Positions 37,901 to 44,619 of a stretch of DNA of 64,000 bases are shown piece by piece. Each line of letters starts with the position of its first letter. Positions within the stretch are counted from its first letter, which is position 1. The stretch covers positions 41,790 to 105,789 of the forward strand of contig DATAKL010000074.1 of the NCBI GenBank assembly GCA_036261625.1, written 5' to 3'. The notes beneath the pieces were generated by a model, which saw only the letters and a list, made by a program, of their open reading frames with translations, was not told the DNA's origin and did not search any database. The position numbers and the translations under genes are program-made. This DNA comes from JAAXKN01 sp036261625. Lineage in GTDB: Bacteria; Bacteroidota; Ignavibacteria; Ignavibacteriales; SURF-24.

Positions 37901-40900
37901 TCCTTACCAGACGGGCTTCTTAAGATTCTCTTTGGGCGATTATCTGGATGGAAGCGAGCAGAGCTATGAGGTATTTGTAAAGGAAATCGAGAACTCGATA
38001 CGCATTGTATTAAAGTACTGGAAGCTGTTCTACAATGAAAAGTCCGATCCTGCAAATAAGGAAAAGTCGGCTGATGAGGTGCTGAAGAAAATTTTCAAAA
38101 CCACGTCAGATATGGATTTTGTAGACAGGGTGCTTGAGGACTATAATGTAATAAAAAACCTTGCCAAGGCGCCTAAGAGCAGTCTTACGATCAGCGACAT
38201 AATGACGCTATACCATGCATTCCCGAAAGATTCGGGTGTTACGATCAACACGATCAGGGGGTCAAAAAACTCAGTATTTGAATTCTATGAGAATATCGGA
38301 AGCTGCACGGATCTTAAGAGCTTTATAAGCAGCAAGGCATTTACCAAGATTTATGAGAACCTTCTGCCGCAGATATATAAGACAATTCCGCTTCTGAAGA
38401 ATCTGGATTATAATACTGTTGTATCGAGGTTCAGCAAAGCCACTATTCTTAAATACATTAACAATAAAGTCGATTTTCAGCCGAACAGCTATGTGCTTGA
38501 TGATCCGGATGAAAAGAATATAATGAAAGAGATCTTAATTGAGATGGAAAGAATAATATTCTCGGACTCAAAGGTTAAGATACTCGCATTAAATGCATCG
38601 GATGATCCGGCAGGGGACAAAGCAAAACTGGAAGGCATAAACAGGATCTTAAGAAAATATATTGAGGAGCTGCTGCTGCATTTTAATCTCCCCTTTGAGC
38701 AGGAGGGAGTTGAACCCTCGGTTCGGGAGATCATTCAGGCGACAGCAGAAAAATTTGAAGAAATTACGGGAAAGCAGACATCTGAATTCGGACTGGCTAC
38801 TTACCTGGAAAGTTATGCTTCATATATCGCTTCACTCAACTGGCCGGAAAACTTTAAGACAAAGCTGGACGGATTTGTGCGCGACACCTTGAAGGAATTT
38901 GTCCTTAAGGAATCTCTTCAGGCAGAAGAGAAAATATTGAAGCTTTTCCTGCTCAAGAAAGAAAACCGTTTTGAGCTGCAGTTAAGAGAAAAGGTTGACG
39001 CCCTGAATAAAAAGCTCTCTGAAAAAGATGATGCTGAAGTAAAACTGTTCACTGAGGATTTTGTCTACGGCATACTGAAGGGTGAGATAAAGGAAATCAC
39101 AAGGTGTATTCATTCTCAGAAGGATAATAAGATAACTCAGGCACATCTGCATGAAGAAGTGCGCGATGCAGCGCTGTTCTTTATTGAGCTGATGAACAAG
39201 ACAAAAGCGACAGAATATTATAACAGGTATAATCATACACTGATCAAATTTACTGAAACTATGTTCCTGAAACAGAATTCCAGCATTAATGAGATGATAC
39301 AGCATGGAATAACACTCCACAAGGATTTTAAGACAGCCTCGCCTCTTGAAGGCAATCTTGAATGGGTTGCCAGGGTAATGTCGAAGTGCGGTGTTATAGG
39401 CCTTGAGCAGCCGGTGCAGTCACATACTAGAATTGCAACCGATGCAAAGAAAAGGATATATCCATTCCATAAAGCAGACAGGCCTGAAGACGGGAAGGAG
39501 GGGCGCGACTACTCTGAGCCGCATGAATTTATAAAGAGCATGGATATTAAGCCGGCATCTGTATTCTTCGGGCGCAGAATGGAGAAGTTTATTGAGAACA
39601 TGGATGAGAATGATTACCGCTGCAAGATAATTAAACACGGACTGGTTAAAGTACTTTATGTATTTCAGAAGAGCTACCTGAAATACCTGACGGATAATTT
39701 CCGTCTCATACAGGCAGATGAGGTTACGCTTGAGGATGTGAAGAACTTTATGCCTGACGTAATTCTGTTCTACGGCGCGCCGGAGAAGGTAATGTCATTT
39801 CCTCAGATCGGCTACTTCGATCTTAAAGGTCCGAACGGAAACATAAAGACTATGGTAACTCCGCTTAAGAAAGAAGTGGATTACTTCGGCGACATCAAGA
39901 AGCCCTGGCTTACAATGATGAATGAAAAAGTAAAAGAGATGGGAGGCGTTCCCGTTCACGGTTCATTATTTGCTGTTGAGGAAGAAGACGGAAGCTTGTT
40001 TGTTGTACAGGTGGACGGCGACAGCGGCGTCGGGAAATCTGAAATGCTTGCCGCAATGATGCTTAAATGGCTTAAAAAGGATCTGCAGGGAATTCGTTCC
40101 ATTAAAATGATTGCAGGCGATATGTTCTATATTTTCCCTGATGAAAAGGGTGACCTCTACGGAATAGGAACCGAAGAAGGCGACTTTTCAAGAGTAACTG
40201 ATTTTGACCCGGATTTCATCAGGTATTATTATTCACTTTTTGCCAAGGCGGCAGACAGCAACGTTGAAGACCTGAACTCAAGGAGCACAATAAGCGGCCT
40301 GTGTGACATAACTATGCCCTTTAAGATTGATATTATGCTCACAGCAAGCAACTACGCGCGTGCTGAGGCCGGAATTACAAGGTATGAAAACCCTGAAAAC
40401 TTCCTGCTCTACAGGGATTCGCACGGAGAACGAAAAGAAAAAGCCACAAGTTCCGATAACCCGCACCTGCAGAGAACACTCCTCCGTTACACGGGTGATA
40501 AAAATATTGTGGATGTGATGGACCGCCACGGCAATTATATAGACGACGTGCTGGACTGGGAAAAAGATGAGCACTCAAATAAATACTATCTCTGCGCTTC
40601 ATACAAGATGATAGATAAGATTGACATTGAAGACGTGGTAAATAAAATATTTTCGGGAAAGACATTCAAGCAGAAGAATAAGTCGTATAAGATCACAAAA
40701 GTTAACTTTGATATTATAAAGAACAAATTCATTTCATCTGCTGAACTGGTCTCCGGCAGTGTTCCGGTAAACGGAAACGGCAATAGCCATTCAGACGGCA
40801 AATGTGATTTTATATTAGACAAGGAGATCTTTAACAGCATCTTCAACTCACTTGCTTCCACTCCGGCAGGACAGCCTTTTGTTGCCGAAGAGGGTCAGAT

Positions 40901-41618
40901 GGAATCAAGAAAACACCTGATCAATATCTTGAAAGGCGGCAAGGAAGGCAACGGACGCGGAAGGCACATAAGGCTTGGAATACTTTCAACTGATCTTGGT
41001 AGAAAGGGCAAGGAGATAACAGGTCCCCAGGCTGCGGCTGAAGATATGAAGAACATGATACATGAAGTAAGGATATTCAGAAACGATATCAATAAAAATA
41101 AGAATTATGTCCAGCAGCTTGTCTATGAAAAATACAGCCATGTTTTTGAAGGCCACAAGCATAACAGCGAGGTCTGCCGCTATAACTTTATGCTCTTCCA
41201 GCTTGAACAGATGCGGAAGGCACGTTTCGTTAGGATAGACGATCTGAAAAAAGAAGTTGATCTTTCGGGAATAAAGGGATTTAAGCAGGAAAGTCCGGAT
41301 AAACAGTTCAGTCCGCTTTTGGTAACTCCGAACATCAATGCTGAGCTGAATTCGGTAAGCGAAACCTATGAGCAGCTGATGAGCCTTCCGAGCAATCCTG
41401 AGTTTGCAGAAGAGTTCTATGAGGATACGGCAAACCTATACATTGCAGAAGGATACTCTAAGGATACTATTGTAAACAACATGGTTCTTCAGATACTCAT
41501 AATAAGCGGATATCTGAATATTGAAGACGTTACACGCGGAAGGATCACAGAGAAAGTAAACCGTGAGACATTGGCAGCTGCAAAGTCTGCTGCGGTTAAG
41601 AAATTTAATGAGAATTAA
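34974..41618 (+). CDS. Giant 2,214-residue protein: class-I aminotransferase domain plus HprK/PEPCK-like P-loop domain
   Basis: One uninterrupted frame with no signal peptide or membrane segment, so probably cytosolic. Residues about 345-372 look like a coiled coil. About 600-1010 hold a fold-type I PLP core: NDPSNPSG (669-676), LLDEAYSD with Asp702 and Tyr705, the PLP lysine motif STTKNLGATGNRLG with Lys746 and Arg754, and Arg984 in TGFLRFSLGD as the substrate-carboxylate arginine. Spacing matches aspartate aminotransferase. Residues about 1640-1830 resemble HPr kinase/PEPCK: His1662, Walker A GDSGVGKSE (Lys1688, Ser1689, Glu1690), Asp1716, then GTEEGDFSRVTDF. The rest is mostly helical and unrecognised. 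It is a single gene with its own terminator. The reaction and partner are unknown. I do not recall a described family with this architecture. Confidence 0.85.
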   Translation: MQLPGKPIANLQSDAKDFINLYSSLGERAENFLPKHIVDNLRNFVALCCEEPDDPARQRTGIDKYILELKELIPGYTDVSLMLFPHEDSKAFQYRAQKQKFAEKLTSLIDTELVDDKTKAQTSNVLKAHDYSVGTPPVTQRLIDQMYKLTIGDDVRELRKFRDVIGVNGDIEEAQWNYFMDVLEQMVIQSTHYTTNAEKKDFLSRTELTVNFKGLNGFIRTVVGGGANTVIDLLSSEVFNANDVRIIEFTDAASLYEEIKNDMTSIFVVKVKYMRTNMFNNIKWFPYLTRIVIVDDSPESRSTNTSLVFCIHNKIINTLNKVHTKKLGSLANTQLNLRLIIDKVNDENLEKFRKCAERKIADYEEELNEFKKEQLGETGNHKKDITLFKFNDYAKQIIKDKYAITKLHDYIVLIQNCKDPKKLQKQNKELIHEFETRTKAYFYSNIEQVNIATIVEGGGRSQLRTYGEYLLQRTLKAVDPVIVQKCKTIIDIIPNNFQRTLKNHYHKNFGINLFLERYKEYITKVENESNNKGRFTNFLIDIGINEAYQKKTPEEQQIIKEFISNLANLDITSIADDVQMIIRDILFHSVLKPYILFNAEASWEYKDLFPVDRFDINPFDLEVGLTEDNRIDFERLYHRLNRMKNTFQLFDDTGNLWDRFCENLTIVINDPSNPSGHTDFNNVSLIKFLKFLNNNKITLLLDEAYSDAIKIDDPDEPKWRTISRYVMNNIGSLPNISIVSSLSTTKNLGATGNRLGSLIATPARKDLINFAKKQNGIEKGNTNSLYMLVNTIEAAQLSKKIKDRMESELPKDASRYKIKALIENYIIEELISFEERKSEVKKNHSIKRFSPFEGSPLHIFLLEELASLNKLDVLGLPDDFKYKGEPFYRYYQDHIVKEINKFRVNKLFRQECNKRLQLIKNTANDVIAQENAENYCEVLESDGSYLFNILLKDFFSYQDLEKFTKKLASQRGISVIPYQTGFLRFSLGDYLDGSEQSYEVFVKEIENSIRIVLKYWKLFYNEKSDPANKEKSADEVLKKIFKTTSDMDFVDRVLEDYNVIKNLAKAPKSSLTISDIMTLYHAFPKDSGVTINTIRGSKNSVFEFYENIGSCTDLKSFISSKAFTKIYENLLPQIYKTIPLLKNLDYNTVVSRFSKATILKYINNKVDFQPNSYVLDDPDEKNIMKEILIEMERIIFSDSKVKILALNASDDPAGDKAKLEGINRILRKYIEELLLHFNLPFEQEGVEPSVREIIQATAEKFEEITGKQTSEFGLATYLESYASYIASLNWPENFKTKLDGFVRDTLKEFVLKESLQAEEKILKLFLLKKENRFELQLREKVDALNKKLSEKDDAEVKLFTEDFVYGILKGEIKEITRCIHSQKDNKITQAHLHEEVRDAALFFIELMNKTKATEYYNRYNHTLIKFTETMFLKQNSSINEMIQHGITLHKDFKTASPLEGNLEWVARVMSKCGVIGLEQPVQSHTRIATDAKKRIYPFHKADRPEDGKEGRDYSEPHEFIKSMDIKPASVFFGRRMEKFIENMDENDYRCKIIKHGLVKVLYVFQKSYLKYLTDNFRLIQADEVTLEDVKNFMPDVILFYGAPEKVMSFPQIGYFDLKGPNGNIKTMVTPLKKEVDYFGDIKKPWLTMMNEKVKEMGGVPVHGSLFAVEEEDGSLFVVQVDGDSGVGKSEMLAAMMLKWLKKDLQGIRSIKMIAGDMFYIFPDEKGDLYGIGTEEGDFSRVTDFDPDFIRYYYSLFAKAADSNVEDLNSRSTISGLCDITMPFKIDIMLTASNYARAEAGITRYENPENFLLYRDSHGERKEKATSSDNPHLQRTLLRYTGDKNIVDVMDRHGNYIDDVLDWEKDEHSNKYYLCASYKMIDKIDIEDVVNKIFSGKTFKQKNKSYKITKVNFDIIKNKFISSAELVSGSVPVNGNGNSHSDGKCDFILDKEIFNSIFNSLASTPAGQPFVAEEGQMESRKHLINILKGGKEGNGRGRHIRLGILSTDLGRKGKEITGPQAAAEDMKNMIHEVRIFRNDINKNKNYVQQLVYEKYSHVFEGHKHNSEVCRYNFMLFQLEQMRKARFVRIDDLKKEVDLSGIKGFKQESPDKQFSPLLVTPNINAELNSVSETYEQLMSLPSNPEFAEEFYEDTANLYIAEGYSKDTIVNNMVLQILIISGYLNIEDVTRGRITEKVNRETLAAAKSAAVKKFNEN

Positions 41619-41646
41619 TTAAAGGCAGTTTAGCCAAATCAAATGG

Positions 41647-41680
41647 AAAAAGCCCGAAATCAGATGATTTTGGGCTTTTT
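41647..41680 (+). terminator. Terminator of the giant gene
   Basis: A near-perfect 16-bp stem with an AAAAAGCCC start and GGGCTTTTT end lies 28 nt after the stop and finishes in a T run. It can also act on the opposite strand. Confidence 0.9.
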
Positions 41681-41707
41681 CCTTTTGCTAAGAGGCAGGG
41701 AATCTCA

Positions 41708-41750
41708 GGGGGTAAAACCCCCTTAAGATCCCGGAGCCGTCAGGCTCCGG
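41708..41750. repeat. Two small GC-rich hairpins between convergent genes
   Basis: GGGGG at 41708-41712 pairs with CCCCC at 41718-41722. CCGGAGCC at 41731-41738 pairs perfectly with 41743-41750 around a 4-nt loop. They sit 10 nt before the stop of the arylsulfotransferase gene. They may terminate that gene or be a REP-like element. No second copy was noticed in the window. Confidence 0.55.
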
Positions 41751-41759
41751 AATTAACAG

Positions 41760-44597
41760 TTATTTTAACAGTACAAGCTTCTTCGATGCTCTGTATTGTC
41801 CGGCATGAATTGTATATATGTATATTCCGCTTGGCAGGTTTGACCCGTCGAAATGAAGACTATATACACCTGCATTCTGCTTTTTACTTACGAGAGTTGT
41901 TACTTCAGAGCCAAGCATATTATAAACTTTTAATTCAACATTGGATTCTTTTGGTATCGAGTAGGTGATTGTCGTTATCGGATTAAATGGATTTGGGTAA
42001 TTCTGACAAAGCTGATAACTGGTACTGGAAACTTTTAAGTCCGATACGCCTGATGTTGCCTTGCCTATAGAAAATGTATGATCACTGGTGTCAGTCAGAT
42101 TCGCATGATCGAGACTGGTTATTCTGATTCTGTACAAAGAATCAAGTTTTATCGATGAGGGGACTTCCCACAAGAATGCCTTCGTATTTGAAGTAACTGA
42201 ATCGGCAATTACAGTAACCGAGCCATTTCCACTAAGCAGATGGATATTAAACTTATCATTGACATTTGATTGCCAGCGTATTACATAAATGGAATCAACA
42301 TAAAGATTTTTATTAGCCCCAGGGTACATGACCTTTATATATGGGGATGCACTAAAAAATTTATTTACCGTTGACCATTCACTGATTCCTGCTGAATTGC
42401 TGTTGTTTACTCTCCAGAAATATTTAGCATTATTGGCAAGGGAACTTAGTGTGTAAGAAGTAGCTGTTAAATCCTTGATGTCAACCTTTGGGTTTGAAAA
42501 CGTAGAATCGGTTGATACCTGAAGATTGTAGGTCTGGACAATTCCTTTTGTTCCCCACGACAAGGTTACTGAAGCTTCCCCATTTACAATCTCATTGTCT
42601 TTCGGTGAAAAAGGAACAGGGGCTAAAGTAGAGACGTTCTGAGGAATCCCGAAAGCATATTCACCAAAAACATTTGCATTAAACACCAATTCATTTTTTA
42701 GAGAATCATAGCTTGTAGCAAGAGGAACAAATACTTCACTATAGAGCTGCTTTACATAAACCTGAGTTTTTCGGGGGACTGAGATCCCCGGAAATTTACT
42801 TAAGTCGACGTGTACTTCACCAGTAAAAGAATTAATTTCCAGACCCGTAAAACTAAAATAATACGGGGCCATTAAGGGAGCGTTATCAATAAAAACCGGT
42901 TTTTGGGGAGAGTAATTGTATTTGCTGCAGATACTTGTGCAGTATATGGATGATACATCTAATTGCTTAAACTTGATTTTAATGCCGGTAGATGCCGATG
43001 AATTACTGTATGAGTAAGTGTTGCCTTCCAGTATCTCATTGATTGTGACGGATGCATCAGGAGTCTGACTTATCCATGGATATTTATACGCCCTGTAGCA
43101 AAACTGTCCGACGGGAAAAAACAGTTCTAATGCGATCGAATTATCAGGATGAACTTCAGTATATACAGGAATTCCGGCACCTGTTTTATTTCCCCAGCCA
43201 ATAACAGTATTTCCGTTGGGTAATCTTTGAACTGAACCCATAGCATCGGCATAAATATCCGGCGAGTGGCGGTATTCCCATACCATTGTTGCAGTTTTGT
43301 GTTGTTCATCTAATTTATATTCAACGCCGCGTGAATACTGAGGACTGTGTTGAGTGCCATCATCAAATAAAGTAATATTTGAATTGGGTAAAACTTCTAT
43401 GTCATGCTGATATGAAAAATAGGTCGGGCCGTTAGCTTCATGCTCGTTGATAAAAGTAAACTGGTTCAGTTTTCCTCCAAGAATCCAGTCTACATTTCCG
43501 GTTTCTCTGTTAATCTTTACAATACTTGAAAGATGTCTCATGGAAACGAGAATATTGCTATCCTTATCAACCGACAAAGCATTTGTATGAAGCAGGTCGA
43601 TATCCGCCATGGTAAGATCAAAGTAAGAGGCGGTAATGGGGATATAATCCCAGCTGCGCCACTGAAAAACGACATTATGTGAGGCATCAAGCTCCTGTAC
43701 CACTAATCCTGTAACCTGTGCGTTCGGGTCACCGCCTTGTATTACAAGGCTCATATCAACAGGCTGCTTATCGTTTGCAATCAGTATGGCATGGCCGTTC
43801 GGCAGCAAAAGGGCGTCGTGACCATTTGTCTTGTAGCCGTTACCGCATTTTAGTGTATCGACAGGAACAAAAGAGGTATCCATAATAATTCTGTTATTAT
43901 TACCCTTAAGGTTATAGGAAAGCTGTCCGTTCGGTTCCACCTTAAACAGACTTCCTGACTGCGGAATCTTAAAATACCTGGCTATGCTCCCATCATTATT
44001 ATAGATCAGGAGATAACTTCCGATAGTTTTAGAAGTGGTCTGCGACTGGTTTGCAAGAAATATTTTGCCCTCGGCAGGATTGTTTGATGTTCCAACCGTG
44101 ATAACAGGTAAATCTGTTGGCAGAGGGTCTGTGGAAAGAGGAGAAAAAGAATTCACTGAACCAGTCTTATTATTCTGGAATTCATCGCCTGAAAATGAAT
44201 CTTCTGCAGAATTTGCATCTTCCGTAAGAGGCGAAATCTTAAACGAAAATTCAAGCGTACCCGCTTTCCTGCCCTCAGCAGTTTTAATCCCATCGGAGAG
44301 ATGCACTGAAACCGTTTCATTGGGTAGATAACCACTTGATGGGCTAAAAATGATTGTTCTCTTGTCATCAGAAAGAATGAGCTGCCCTGAATGAACTCCG
44401 CTTTGATCTCCTTTAATGCTGATGAGGTTTGAAGCCAGTGAAGAAGGATCTACAGCCTCTGCACTTCTCAAAATAATATTTGTTTTGCCTGATACCAAAG
44501 CTGAGTTTGGTTTAGGCGATATGTAAGTGAAAGCATTTTGTGCCTCAGCCGCATTATAAAAAAAGATAAATAATAAGCACAGTAAGTAAGATTTCAT
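41760..44597 (-). CDS. Secreted arylsulfotransferase-like protein with T9SS sorting domain
   Basis: The protein has 945 residues. A signal peptide ends near AEAQ. Residues about 25-125 form a Big_5/SbsA Ig-like domain. About 160-500 match the arylsulfotransferase (ASST) six-blade propeller: TNGHDALLLPNGHAIL, LHTNALSVDKDSNILVSMRH, SYQHDIEVLPN and QRLPNGNTVIGWG, with several conserved His. Fibronectin-III-like domains follow, including FSPKDNEIVNGEASVTLSWG near 660. The tail is a type A T9SS signal (NYPNPFNPITTITYS, then KKLVLLK). ASST enzymes move sulfate between phenols in the periplasm, but here the protein should reach the surface. It lies 22 nt downstream of its paralogue. Confidence 0.87.
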   Translation of the reverse strand: MKSYLLCLLFIFFYNAAEAQNAFTYISPKPNSALVSGKTNIILRSAEAVDPSSLASNLISIKGDQSGVHSGQLILSDDKRTIIFSPSSGYLPNETVSVHLSDGIKTAEGRKAGTLEFSFKISPLTEDANSAEDSFSGDEFQNNKTGSVNSFSPLSTDPLPTDLPVITVGTSNNPAEGKIFLANQSQTTSKTIGSYLLIYNNDGSIARYFKIPQSGSLFKVEPNGQLSYNLKGNNNRIIMDTSFVPVDTLKCGNGYKTNGHDALLLPNGHAILIANDKQPVDMSLVIQGGDPNAQVTGLVVQELDASHNVVFQWRSWDYIPITASYFDLTMADIDLLHTNALSVDKDSNILVSMRHLSSIVKINRETGNVDWILGGKLNQFTFINEHEANGPTYFSYQHDIEVLPNSNITLFDDGTQHSPQYSRGVEYKLDEQHKTATMVWEYRHSPDIYADAMGSVQRLPNGNTVIGWGNKTGAGIPVYTEVHPDNSIALELFFPVGQFCYRAYKYPWISQTPDASVTINEILEGNTYSYSNSSASTGIKIKFKQLDVSSIYCTSICSKYNYSPQKPVFIDNAPLMAPYYFSFTGLEINSFTGEVHVDLSKFPGISVPRKTQVYVKQLYSEVFVPLATSYDSLKNELVFNANVFGEYAFGIPQNVSTLAPVPFSPKDNEIVNGEASVTLSWGTKGIVQTYNLQVSTDSTFSNPKVDIKDLTATSYTLSSLANNAKYFWRVNNSNSAGISEWSTVNKFFSASPYIKVMYPGANKNLYVDSIYVIRWQSNVNDKFNIHLLSGNGSVTVIADSVTSNTKAFLWEVPSSIKLDSLYRIRITSLDHANLTDTSDHTFSIGKATSGVSDLKVSSTSYQLCQNYPNPFNPITTITYSIPKESNVELKVYNMLGSEVTTLVSKKQNAGVYSLHFDGSNLPSGIYIYTIHAGQYRASKKLVLLK

Positions 44598-44619
44598 TTA
44601 ATACTCCAGAATATTCTGA

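Noticed and set aside
34974..41618. Giant gene as an assembly artefact of two genes
   Set aside because: The frame is continuous for 6.6 kb with uniform composition, one start and one terminator. No internal ribosome site or stop is seen between domains.
41708..41750. attC site or integron element
   Set aside because: The hairpins are short and perfect, there is no integrase gene, and no second copy was noticed.
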